From a bacterium HR11 (lineage in GTDB: Bacteria; Acidobacteriota; HRBIN11), in the NCBI GenBank assembly GCA_002898535.1, contig BEHN01000004.1, forward strand, positions 62,001 to 126,000: a DNA stretch of 64,000 nt, read 5' to 3'. The stretch's first letter is position 1; every line of letters begins with the position of its first letter. Of the stretch, positions 44,601 to 53,146 are shown in pieces. The translations under genes were made by a program, and so were the position numbers. Under the pieces are notes generated by a model. The model did no database searches. It had not been told where the DNA came from and saw only the letters and a list, made by a program, of their open reading frames with translations.

Positions 44601-46328
44601 ATGATCAAGCTTCGAGTTCAGGTCTTTATGCGAGACCCCTTCACGGTGACCTTGCAGAAACCCGTCGTCACCCTGGGGCGTTCGACCCGCAACGATGTAT
44701 GCCTGGAAGACATCCTGATTTCCCGCCTGCACGCTGAAATCCGAGAGGAGGGTGGGGCTTATTGGCTGGCCGACCTGGGGAGTGCGAATGGGACATTCCT
44801 GAACGGCGAACGGCTTCAGGCCCCTGTCCGGATTCAGGCCGGCGACATCATTCAGATGGGCCGGAGCCTCCTCACCGTCGAGGTCGCCGCCCCGGCGGTT
44901 CAAGCATCCCAAGAGTCACCCGAGACATCGGACGTCACGAGGCCGACGCCCGTCTTGACCGGACTGACCGGCGAGGGGGTACCCCCCGTCGAGGCCTATG
45001 CCGCCGAGGACTCGGAGCTGACTCGTTTGGTCCGCCAGGTCCGGGCCGAGACGCGGGTCTTGCGGGGTCGACGACAAGCCGAACGCCGGCAAGCCCTACT
45101 CGACCTAATCCAACGGGTCGGCCAGGCCTTGGCCGCCCATCGGTCGCTGGACGAGTTCCTCCGGGTGATCGTCTACGGGGTCTTTGAGACCTTTCCGGCC
45201 GACCGGGCGCTCCTGCTCCTGCGGCGGTCCGATACGGACGACCTGACATGCGTGGCCGCCTACAGTCGGGGGACCCCGACGGACGTAGCCGACCGGGACG
45301 TGCGTCTATCCCGGTCGGTCGTCGAGGCCGTACTTCAGCGGGGCACGCCCCTGCTGGTCCCGGACCTGCACGTCGACCCGGCCTTTCGGGACAGCGCCTC
45401 CGTCCTCGCCAGTCCGGTCCGGTCGGTCGCCGTCGTGCCCGTCGTCGTGCATGACCGGCCGGTCGGCATCCTCTACATGGACAGCGCCGTGGGCCAACGC
45501 TTTACCCAAGAAGACGTGGATTTGCTGACGTTGATGGCCTTCATCCTTGGAATCAAGGTCGAAAACGACCGTCTCATCGAGCAACGCATCGAGAACGAGC
45601 GCATTCGGCACCAGCTGGCCAGCGCCCGGGACATTCAGTTTCGTCTCCTGCCCGCCCGGCCGCCCGAGGTCCCCGGCTATGAGATCACGGGCGTCAGCGT
45701 CCCCTGCTATGAAGTCGGCGGCGACTACTTTGACTTCATCGACCTGCCGTCGGGCGTCGTGGTCGTCGCCTTGGGGGACGTCTCGGGCAAGGGCTTTGAT
45801 GCGGCCCTTCTGATGGCCGGTCTCCATGCCAGCGTGCGGTCGCAAGCCTACACGGCGGCGCCCGTCGCCGAAAAGGTCCGGGCCGTGCACCGGTATCTCT
45901 GGGAGTGCACGCCGCCGAATCGGTTCGTGACCCTCTTCTACGGGGAGCTGGACCCCCGGACGCATCGGCTCGTTTACGTCAATGCGGGCCACCTGCCCCC
46001 GGTCCTCGTGCGGTCGGACGGGGCCGTCGAGCGCCTGGAGGCCGGCGGCCTCCCCCTGGGCATTTTGGGGGACGCGACTTACTCGGACCGGGCGGTCTGC
46101 CTCGAGCCGGGCGACCTGATGGCCGTTTACAGCGACGGCGTGGCCGAATTGCAGTCGCCGGCCGGTGAAGAATTCGGCACGATGCGGGTCGTCGAGCTCC
46201 TGCGGCAGAACCGGCACCTGCGGGCGACCCGACTGCGGGACGTCCTCGAGGCGGCCATCCGGGACTTTCGGGGGACGGCCCCGGTGCCGGACGACCTGAC
46301 CTTTGTCCTCGTCCGACGAACGGCGTGA
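44601..46328 (+). CDS. FHA-GAF-PP2C (SpoIIE-type) serine phosphatase
   Basis: A 575-residue cytoplasmic protein. An FHA domain lies at about residues 1-95 (VTLGRSTRNDVCLED, SRLHAEI, DLGSANGTFLNGE). A short linker and GAF domain follow (about 170-330), a coiled coil, then a SpoIIE/RsbU phosphatase domain with EVGGDYFDF, LGDVSGKGFDAALLMA, VNAGHLPP, and YSDGVAE (metal-ligand Asp residues). Such proteins act on anti-sigma antagonist partners. ATG 44601 is taken as the start; the 49 upstream in-frame codons are TCCTGTATCCTG-type spacer words. Confidence 0.9.
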   Translation: MIKLRVQVFMRDPFTVTLQKPVVTLGRSTRNDVCLEDILISRLHAEIREEGGAYWLADLGSANGTFLNGERLQAPVRIQAGDIIQMGRSLLTVEVAAPAVQASQESPETSDVTRPTPVLTGLTGEGVPPVEAYAAEDSELTRLVRQVRAETRVLRGRRQAERRQALLDLIQRVGQALAAHRSLDEFLRVIVYGVFETFPADRALLLLRRSDTDDLTCVAAYSRGTPTDVADRDVRLSRSVVEAVLQRGTPLLVPDLHVDPAFRDSASVLASPVRSVAVVPVVVHDRPVGILYMDSAVGQRFTQEDVDLLTLMAFILGIKVENDRLIEQRIENERIRHQLASARDIQFRLLPARPPEVPGYEITGVSVPCYEVGGDYFDFIDLPSGVVVVALGDVSGKGFDAALLMAGLHASVRSQAYTAAPVAEKVRAVHRYLWECTPPNRFVTLFYGELDPRTHRLVYVNAGHLPPVLVRSDGAVERLEAGGLPLGILGDATYSDRAVCLEPGDLMAVYSDGVAELQSPAGEEFGTMRVVELLRQNRHLRATRLRDVLEAAIRDFRGTAPVPDDLTFVLVRRTA

Positions 46329-46450
46329 CAAGCGGCGTCTCGTAGGACGTCGTCCCGCCATGCCGCCGATGGAGTTGTCGGGGCGATGAGAATGCAGTAG
46401 TTTTTGAGATCCAAAGCCTTCGTGGGCCCGTCGGGTACTTCGGTTCGGAC

Positions 46451-47992
46451 ATGAAGACTATCGCTCGATGGTTCCTATGGGGATGTCTGGCGTATCTATC
46501 GGGGATGCCATGGGTCGAGGCCCAGTCGGAAGACCTGGCCCGCCGCTATCTGCAGAGCGGCTACCGGTTCTATGAACGGGGCGACTACGAACAGGCGCTT
46601 CGGGACTGGCAGACCGTCGTCGAGAAGTTTCCCGATTCGCCTTATGCGCCGGAGGCCTTAGTCGCCGTGGGTCGCTACCTCCTGGAGCACCGCGCGGACC
46701 CCGACGCGGCCCTGGAAGCCTTCCGGGGCGTGCTCCAGCGGTATCCGACCTCATCTCAGGCGGCCGCAGCCTACTACTTCGCAGGCTACATTCAGCTCCA
46801 TTACGGGCAGTCCTTCCCGGCCGACGTATCCGAGGCCGTGGCGAACTTAGAGCGGATGGCCGTCCTATACCCAGGCAGTGAATGGGCCGGCCGGGCCCTG
46901 ACCGAGGTCGGCCTGTACCTGGGGGCGACGGGCCAGCCTGCCCGGGCCCGTCATTTGTGCCGATGGGTCGTCGAGCACCATCGGGGTGGGGCGACCGCCG
47001 AGGCGACCCTCTGTATGGCGCAGGCTTACGCTTATGAGGGTCGGTGGGATGAAGCCTTGCGTAGGTTGACGACGGTCCGACTGGCCGACGTGCCGGCCCC
47101 GGTCGCTCGGAAAGTTCGGGCCGCCGCGACGACGCTGTATCGGCAGGCCCTCCGGGGTTCGACGACCGCCGGTCTCTATGCCGTCGACCCCAACTTCCAG
47201 GCGTCCCAGCAGATTCGGTGGGACGAGCCCGTGCGGCTCCTCGGATGGTCCCGGGGCTGGGCCGTCGTCGACCGGGGCCTCAAGTGGGTCATCTTCTATG
47301 ACGCGACGGGCCGCTACGTCGACCGGCAGACCTTCTCCAAGCTCGACGACGCGTTTATCACGCCCGACGACCAGTTGTACGGCCTCGCCGGCGACCGGGT
47401 CGTCCTCCCCCGGGGGAGCCCGGTCCCCCTGGTCGGCGTGACCGAGGGCCGTCGGAGTCGGGCTATCGAGCCGGCCGCCCTCGTCGTCGACCGGCGTCGA
47501 ACCCTGTGGGCCTATGCCGACGACGCCTCCGGCCTCTGGGCCTTTCCGGCTCGGCCGGAAAGGCCGAAGAATCCGGCGTCTTCCGGTTCCGCCTGGACTT
47601 CGGAGCGTCGACTGACGCTCGCTCTGGACGGCAAGCCCCTCCGGGTGTCCCGGATATACCTCGACGACTGGCAACGCTTCTGGGTCATCGACCGGGACCA
47701 GGCACGGGTCCTGGTCTATGCCCGGGACGGGACGCTGGTCCGGCGCTTGGAAAATCCCCAACGGCCCTTCCAGCAGGTCGTCGCCCTGGGATGGGACGTC
47801 TGCGGTCTCATTTACGTCCTGGACGCGAAGGCCCAGACGGTGTTCATCTTCACGCCGGCCGGCCAGCTCCATCGGACCCTCAGTCTTCGAGCTTTCCTAC
47901 CGGAAGGGAAGCTCCAAGACATGTTGGTCGCCGACGACGGGAGCCTCTACCTCTTGGACCGGAAGGCCCGCCGGGTCATTCGGTTGATATGA
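46451..47992 (+). CDS. Exported TPR protein with C-terminal beta-propeller-like region
   Basis: A 513-residue protein with a signal peptide (1-24, ...PWVEAQS), five or so TPR-like units (about 30-230; SGYRFYERGDYEQALRDWQ), then a region of repeating short strands (about 250-505) with FWVIDRDQARVLVYARDGT, LIYVLDAKAQTVFIFTPAGQL and SLYLLDRKARRVIRL. These look like NHL/6-bladed propeller repeats. It is followed after 23 bp by another large exported TPR/PEGA protein, so an envelope complex is likely. Confidence 0.72.
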   Translation: MKTIARWFLWGCLAYLSGMPWVEAQSEDLARRYLQSGYRFYERGDYEQALRDWQTVVEKFPDSPYAPEALVAVGRYLLEHRADPDAALEAFRGVLQRYPTSSQAAAAYYFAGYIQLHYGQSFPADVSEAVANLERMAVLYPGSEWAGRALTEVGLYLGATGQPARARHLCRWVVEHHRGGATAEATLCMAQAYAYEGRWDEALRRLTTVRLADVPAPVARKVRAAATTLYRQALRGSTTAGLYAVDPNFQASQQIRWDEPVRLLGWSRGWAVVDRGLKWVIFYDATGRYVDRQTFSKLDDAFITPDDQLYGLAGDRVVLPRGSPVPLVGVTEGRRSRAIEPAALVVDRRRTLWAYADDASGLWAFPARPERPKNPASSGSAWTSERRLTLALDGKPLRVSRIYLDDWQRFWVIDRDQARVLVYARDGTLVRRLENPQRPFQQVVALGWDVCGLIYVLDAKAQTVFIFTPAGQLHRTLSLRAFLPEGKLQDMLVADDGSLYLLDRKARRVIRLI

Positions 47993-48015
47993 AGTTGATA
48001 TGAAGAGGGTAGGGG

Positions 48016-50232
48016 ATGCGAGATACAAGATGCAGGAGGCAGGATACAGGACGCAGGATACGGGATAGGGGATGGTGCCGGCTGTGGCTCCTACTGGCCA
48101 TGGGCGCTCTGCTGACGTGCCGGGCCGGGGCCCAACCGGTCCCGACGTGGGTCAGGGACTTCCAAAAAGCGCGCGAGGACGCCGTCGGCGGTAACTGGGA
48201 CCAGGCCGTCCCGGTATTTCAGCGGATCGTCCGGGAGGTCGAAGGGGTCCGCTTGACCCGTCCCCTGACGTCGGAGGAAAGCCGGGTCTACCAGTGGGCC
48301 TTAGACTACTTGGCCCGTTTTTACCTCCAGCAAGACCGCCCCCAGGAGGCCCGGGTTTACTACATCACCCTCCTGCAGGTGAATCCCCAATACGAGTTCC
48401 CGGACACGCCGCCGCCGTCGGTCGCCGCCTTCTTTCAGCAGTTGCGGCAGTCCCTGATCGGCTTCCTATCCGTTTCGGTAAAACCGCCGGACGCCGTCCT
48501 GTACCTGGACCAGCGCTGGCTCGGCCGGGGCTCTCTTTCTCAGCAACCGGTCTTGGAGGGCACCTATCAACTGCGGGTCGAACGACCGGGCTACGCCCCC
48601 TGGCAGAGGATCGTGACGATCAAAGGCGGTCGGCTCACGGAGGTCGAGCCGATCGAACTGCAACGTGTGTCAGGGGCCCTCTTTGTCGCCACGGCGCCCC
48701 GAGGGGTGGAAGTCTATCTGGACGGCCGCCGCGTCGGGGTGACGCAGGGAGAGGCGCCGCCGGGAGTCCGAGCCTTCGCCGAGACCCGGCAGTGGCCGCC
48801 GGAGGAGTTTTCCGACTATCTGGCCATTCCTGTCAGCGATACCGGGGAGCACTACGTAGAATTTCGAAAGCCCTGTTATGACACCGTCCAGCTCATCGTC
48901 CGGGTGCCGCCCTTGCAAGACGTATTTATCGACCCCGTGCGCCTGGAGCCGGCCGTCGGCCGTATCGTCCTCCAAGCCGACGCCGAGGCCGACGTCTATA
49001 TCGATGGCCAGCTCCAAGGCAAGGCCTCGCAGGGGACCTTCGTGGCCTGTGCAGGTCGGCACACGGTGACGCTGAAAAATGCGTGGGGCACCTTCTCCCG
49101 CGACGTGGACGTCGTCCGGAGCGAGGTCGTCCCCGTTCCGGCGTCCGTCGTCCCCCGGGTCGTCTTCTTGGGCTGGGGCGTCGACGATGGCGTGCCGGAG
49201 GGGGTCATCCAGCGACTTCGGGACCTTGTACAGAAGGGCGTCCAGCGCTGGGACCGGGCCGTGTGGGTCGATGCCAGCCAGGTCGACATTCCGTGGGACG
49301 GCTCAACGGTTCGCGGCGGGGACCTCGCTCGCCAAGTCCTGGCCGCTTGGGAGACGAAGCCCCCGCCCGCCTTTCAGGCCTTATTGAACCGGGTCGCCCG
49401 GACGTTCGAGAGTCGCTTGTTTTTGGTCCTCCGTCTCCGGGCCGGCGACGGGCCCCGGGTCGAGTTCCTCCTGTTCTCCGATATGTCGAGCCGACCCGAC
49501 CGGGTCCAGGTCGATGTCATCGAGGAGAAGGGGGTCGTCGAGACGCTCACCCAAATGACGTATGAGGCCCCCGTCCTCCGTCGGACACTCCCCCTACGAT
49601 TCGTCTGGACGACCCTCTATGACTATCCTGTCGTCGTCGAGGTCGATGCCGCTCGACTGGGCACCGGCGACCGACCCAAGCCGGGGGACCTCCTGCTTTC
49701 CGTCGAGGGTCTTCAACTGGATCGCCCCGACGCTTGGGCGGCCGTCGAGGCCGCCGTCCAGACGAAGGAGAAGGTCGTCCTCCAGTTCGAAGACCCCCTC
49801 CAGCCCAAGATTCGCACCGTCGAGGTCTCGACGGTCGAGACGCCGGTCGAATCGGACGAGGACCCCGGACATCCCTTCTACCACCGGTTGGCCATCGGCT
49901 ATCTGCGGTATGCCGAACGACCCGAGGATACCCTCGTCCATCAGGTGGCCCGTTTGAACCTGGCCCGCCTGTACATGCGCTTTCAGGATTATGTCCAAGC
50001 GCTGGAGTGGCTCCGGCGGATTCGGCTCGAACGGGATGCCGGGATCAGTCCGGCGACCGTCGAATACCGGATGGCCGAGTGTTACCTTCAGATGGGCCGC
50101 TTGGCGGAAGCCCGTCAACTATTTCAGAAACTCCAGGATGCCCGACGGGCGACCCTCGGCACGGACTGGGGCGAAAGCGTGGCTGAAGCGGCCCGGGATG
50201 CCCTGGCGGCCCTCCAGCGGGACGGCGGGTAA
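48016..50232 (+). CDS. Exported PEGA/TPR protein
   Basis: A 738-residue protein. The signal peptide (about 20-40; WCRLWLLLAMGALLTCRAGAQ) is preceded by an Arg-rich n-region (MRDTRCRRQDTGRRIRD) encoded by GATACAAGATGCAGGA repeat words. Several PEGA-like beta units follow (for example GFLSVSVKPPDAVLYLDQRW, SGALFVATAPRGVEVYLDG, VLQADAEADVYIDGQLQG; about 150-345), then a large mixed region, a PDZ-like stretch (PKPGDLLLSVEGLQLDRPDA, about 555-575) and C-terminal TPR helices. Start choice: ATG 48016; the next in-frame ATG falls inside the signal core. Confidence 0.78.
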   Translation: MRDTRCRRQDTGRRIRDRGWCRLWLLLAMGALLTCRAGAQPVPTWVRDFQKAREDAVGGNWDQAVPVFQRIVREVEGVRLTRPLTSEESRVYQWALDYLARFYLQQDRPQEARVYYITLLQVNPQYEFPDTPPPSVAAFFQQLRQSLIGFLSVSVKPPDAVLYLDQRWLGRGSLSQQPVLEGTYQLRVERPGYAPWQRIVTIKGGRLTEVEPIELQRVSGALFVATAPRGVEVYLDGRRVGVTQGEAPPGVRAFAETRQWPPEEFSDYLAIPVSDTGEHYVEFRKPCYDTVQLIVRVPPLQDVFIDPVRLEPAVGRIVLQADAEADVYIDGQLQGKASQGTFVACAGRHTVTLKNAWGTFSRDVDVVRSEVVPVPASVVPRVVFLGWGVDDGVPEGVIQRLRDLVQKGVQRWDRAVWVDASQVDIPWDGSTVRGGDLARQVLAAWETKPPPAFQALLNRVARTFESRLFLVLRLRAGDGPRVEFLLFSDMSSRPDRVQVDVIEEKGVVETLTQMTYEAPVLRRTLPLRFVWTTLYDYPVVVEVDAARLGTGDRPKPGDLLLSVEGLQLDRPDAWAAVEAAVQTKEKVVLQFEDPLQPKIRTVEVSTVETPVESDEDPGHPFYHRLAIGYLRYAERPEDTLVHQVARLNLARLYMRFQDYVQALEWLRRIRLERDAGISPATVEYRMAECYLQMGRLAEARQLFQKLQDARRATLGTDWGESVAEAARDALAALQRDGG

Positions 50233-50458
50233 AGTCCGGCAGGGATTTCCGGTGCCCCGTCTTAGGTCCTGAGAGCCTGTTTCACGACTCACCGCCGAGG
50301 CGCAGAGGACGCAGAGGATGAGGGTTTTTCTTCGATTTTTCTCTGCGTTCTCGGCGTCTCAGCAGTGGAATAGAGTTTTTGAAATACGCTCGAGTGAGTA
50401 ACAAGGCACTCGACGGGTTTGTCAACAGAACCGTTCGGCCCGGGAGAATCCCGATTTC
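50233..50458. repeat. CGCAGAGGACGCAGAGG hairpin and MITE terminal fragment
   Basis: ACCGCCGAGGCGCAGAGG (50291-50308) with GACGCAGAGG and, across a short A/T-rich loop, CTCTGCGTTCTCGGCGTCTC (50341-50360) forms a hairpin. A shorter copy in one orientation is at 54743-54768. At 50424-50456 there is a MITE terminal fragment (CAACAGAACCGTTCGGCCC). Confidence 0.6.
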
Positions 50459-51592
50459 TTACACCGCGCCCATCGCTCGGTGAAGGTCTCGGACGGCCTC
50501 AGCCAGACGATGCCGCTGGTGGAGGAGGGCCCCGCCGATCAAGAAAATGGCTTCGGTCCCATAAGTGGCGACCATCTCGGGGACTCGGTCCAGGGTCATC
50601 CCGCCGGCCGGGACCGGGAAGATGGTGCGGATAGCGCCCATCGGACGGGCCGTCGCCTCGGCGATGGCCTGGCAGATCTCCCGAGAAAAAGCGACGAACC
50701 GCCCCCCGTAGTTCGGAAAAATGGTGGCATCCGCCCCGGCCAGGCGCATGAGCTGACCCAGCAGGACCCCGGGGGCGATGCCCGATTCCGGCCCCACGAG
50801 GAAGCTCCCCAGGAAGGCCGGGTGCGCCATCAAGGGGAGGGCGACCCGGTCCTCGTCGGCCAGGGCGCGGAGGGTATCCAGGCCCGTCAGGCCGGGGCTA
50901 AGGAGGAGCCCGCCCGCGCCGGCTCGGCGGGCATATTCGGCCCGCTCGAAGACCCGGTCCGCCGGGGCCGTGACGTTGGGCATGTAAATCGCCCGGCGGC
51001 CCGTCTCTCGATTCGCCCGCTCGACGGCCTCGACGCAACGGGGGACCCGCTCCCGAAACGGGCAAAACGGCGGGTCGGCGATCCCGTGGTCGTCCTTGAT
51101 GAGGTCCACGCCGGCCCGGGCCATCTCGTAGGCCAGCTCCGCCATTTCTTGAGGAGCCAGGCCCATCGGCTTCAGGGCCGTGCACAGGAGGGGTCGGTCC
51201 CACACCCCGAGAATCTCCCGAAGGCCGGTCCGACCGAACCGGGGGCCCCGGAAGTGGCGAAGGAAGCTGTCCGGGAACTCGATGGCCTCGACCCGGATGC
51301 CGGGCTTCAGGCTGACGTTGCCGAAGACGACGTTCAGGAGCTGGGTGAGCTCGGTCCCGACGACCTCGACGGCATAACTGATGACGGCTTCAAAGGCCGT
51401 CGGTCCGATGGGCCGCAGGTCCTCGATACAGCCTACGACCTGGGCCCGGATGTCCTCCCGAATCGGCAAGTCCTCCGGCACTTCGACGGTCTGCTCGTAG
51501 CAGATGTCCCGGGCCCGGGCATGGGCCTCCGCCTCGGAGTCGGCCCGGATGCGGTACGTGACGTGCAACCGTTCGCCGGAGAGTCTCAGCAT
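50459..51592 (-). CDS. RuBisCO-like protein (form IV)
   Basis: A 377-residue RuBisCO large-subunit homologue. The substrate-lysine region is TALKPMGL, the activation region DLIKDDHGI keeps Lys and Asp but replaces the usual Glu (KDDE) by His, and loop 6 is FPNYGGRF instead of the GKxxG form. VPAGGMTLDRVPEM corresponds to the phosphate-binding SGG region. These changes exclude CO2 fixation. It is likely an enolase, isomerase or decarboxylase of phosphorylated sugar-like compounds. It follows the two transketolase genes, 53 bp after the C-subunit. Confidence 0.85.
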   Translation of the reverse strand: MLRLSGERLHVTYRIRADSEAEAHARARDICYEQTVEVPEDLPIREDIRAQVVGCIEDLRPIGPTAFEAVISYAVEVVGTELTQLLNVVFGNVSLKPGIRVEAIEFPDSFLRHFRGPRFGRTGLREILGVWDRPLLCTALKPMGLAPQEMAELAYEMARAGVDLIKDDHGIADPPFCPFRERVPRCVEAVERANRETGRRAIYMPNVTAPADRVFERAEYARRAGAGGLLLSPGLTGLDTLRALADEDRVALPLMAHPAFLGSFLVGPESGIAPGVLLGQLMRLAGADATIFPNYGGRFVAFSREICQAIAEATARPMGAIRTIFPVPAGGMTLDRVPEMVATYGTEAIFLIGGALLHQRHRLAEAVRDLHRAMGAV

Positions 51593-51645
51593 GTTCGGTA
51601 TCGAGTGGGGCCAGCGACCCAGGCTCCGTCCCGGAAGCCGAGGCC

Positions 51646-52665
51646 TCACAGGGCCTCCGCCTGAGCGGTACCGGTCGGGAGGGCCGGCTCCACGGCGGCC
51701 AGGTCCGCCTCGGTCACCCCCAGGGACGTCCCGACCAGCGTCTCGACGGCCCGCACGAGGGCCATCGCATCGAGGCCGTATTCTTTCATCAGGTAAGCCC
51801 GGCTGGCCCCGTGGGCGAAAGTATCCTGCAGGCCGAGCCGAATCAGACGCCGACCCACGCCGGCCTCGGCCATGAGCTCGGCGACGGCCGACCCGAGACC
51901 GCCGATGACGCTGTGGTTCTCCATCGTGACGACGCCGTATCGGACGCCAGCGATGGCTTCGAGTAGTGTGGGGTCCCGGAAGGGCTTCAGGGTCGAGACG
52001 TGGAGGTGGGCGACGGAAACGCCCCGCCGCCGGAGGGCCGCCGTCGCCCGCAGGGCTTCCTCCGTGCAAATCCCGCTCGAGAGGACGGCGACGTCCTCGC
52101 CCCGGCCGAGGATTCGGGCCTGCCCGAGTCGGAACGGCTCCGTCTTCGGAAACAGCCGGGGGACCTCGCCCCGGAGCATCCGGATGTAGACGGGCCCCGG
52201 AACCGAATGGGCTACGTCGAGGACGGTCTCGACGTCCGTGGCGTCCCCGCACTCCAGGACCGTCATGTTCGGCAGGACCCGCATGAGAGCCACGTCGTCG
52301 ATGGCCTGATGCGTCACGCCGCCCGGCGTCGTGATGCCCGGCAGGAAGCCAATCAGCCGGACCCGCAGGCAGGGATAGGCGACCTGCATGGCGACCTGGT
52401 CATAGACCCGACGGGTGAGAAATACGGCGAAGGTATGAACAAAGGGTTCGAAGCCTTCCCGGGCCAGACCGGCCGCAAAACCGATCATGTTCTGCTCGGC
52501 CATCCCCATCGAGAAGAAACGGTCCGGATAGGTAGCCTGGAAGTCGTCGACCTCGCAGGAGCCCGTCAGGTCCGCCGAGAGGACGACGACGGCCGGCTTG
52601 TCTTTCGCCCAAGCGACCAGGTTCCGAGCATGAGGCCGCAGGACCGTCTCCATCGCTTCGCTCAC
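51646..52665 (-). CDS. Transketolase, C-terminal subunit
   Basis: A 339-residue protein corresponding to the pyrimidine-binding and C-terminal domains of transketolase. SMGMAEQNMIGFAAGLA carries the conserved Glu that activates thiamine pyrophosphate, and VHTFAVFLTRRVYDQV the pyrimidine pocket. It starts at GTG 52665 (AGGTGAG upstream) or ATG 52653. Its N-terminal partner is encoded upstream on the same strand, but a 469-bp repeat-filled spacer separates the two genes. The last 20 residues extend past the normal end. Confidence 0.88.
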   Translation of the reverse strand: MSEAMETVLRPHARNLVAWAKDKPAVVVLSADLTGSCEVDDFQATYPDRFFSMGMAEQNMIGFAAGLAREGFEPFVHTFAVFLTRRVYDQVAMQVAYPCLRVRLIGFLPGITTPGGVTHQAIDDVALMRVLPNMTVLECGDATDVETVLDVAHSVPGPVYIRMLRGEVPRLFPKTEPFRLGQARILGRGEDVAVLSSGICTEEALRATAALRRRGVSVAHLHVSTLKPFRDPTLLEAIAGVRYGVVTMENHSVIGGLGSAVAELMAEAGVGRRLIRLGLQDTFAHGASRAYLMKEYGLDAMALVRAVETLVGTSLGVTEADLAAVEPALPTGTAQAEAL

Positions 52666-53134
52666 CTACCATCGGGCAGATCGGCAGGGTCGGCAGATGG
52701 GGCAGGTCGGCGGTCGGCAGTCGGCAGGTAGGCAGGTAGGCAGATAGGGTCCCATGCGCGATTCGCTGTTCCTCCTTCATTTCAGGCGGTGGGCAAGGCC
52801 GACCTGACGCCCCTCCCACAAACTGAACCACTCTGTTAGCAGAGCTGTTCGGTTGGGAGAAATGTTGCTCCCATCCGGGAAAACGGTGGCCCAGCGATCT
52901 CGATTTTTCAAGCTTTGTTAAGGATGACACCGCCATGACGGGCGGTGTTTGGAGGGGATGACACCGCCATCCCTGGCGGTGTTCAGATGGGATCGACCCG
53001 GCCAGGACGGGCGGTGCATGAGGATGACGCCCGCAGGACGGCCGGTGTTCCGGGGATAGACACCCGTCTCCCGACCTGCCGACCTGCCCATCTGCCCATC
53101 TGCCCATCTGCCCACCTGCCAAATGCCCATCTGC
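52666..53134. repeat. 469-bp spacer between the transketolase halves
   Basis: GGCAGAT/GGCAGGTA word arrays lie at 52676-52748 and 53072-53146. Most of the rest is element B1 (52836-53146). I see no gene. Confidence 0.8.
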
Positions 53135-53146
53135 CTATCTGCCGAC
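52836..53146 (-). mobile_element. Chimeric MITE-like element, copy B1 (inverted, truncated)
   Basis: Starts TTAGCAGAGCTGTTCGGTTG, then a GATTTTTCAAGCTTTGTTA core, then an array of small hairpin units (ACACCGCC-ATCCCT-GGCGGTGT and relatives, 52926-53060), then CTGCCCATCTGCC words. The far terminal repeat is missing: the sequence runs into the end of the transketolase N gene, whose stop codon (TAG at 53135-53137 on the minus strand) lies within a GGCAGATAG word. Confidence 0.75.

Noticed and set aside
50459-52252. A 597-codon frame fusing another domain to the RuBisCO-like protein
   Set aside because: The first 220 codons are antisense-style Arg/Gly/Pro shadow of the transketolase gene in another frame; the RLP homology starts at the ATG 51592.
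52926-53060. Possible CRISPR-like array of 36-bp hairpin units
   Set aside because: Units degenerate quickly, number only three or four, lack unique spacers, and occur inside elements with terminal inverted repeats.
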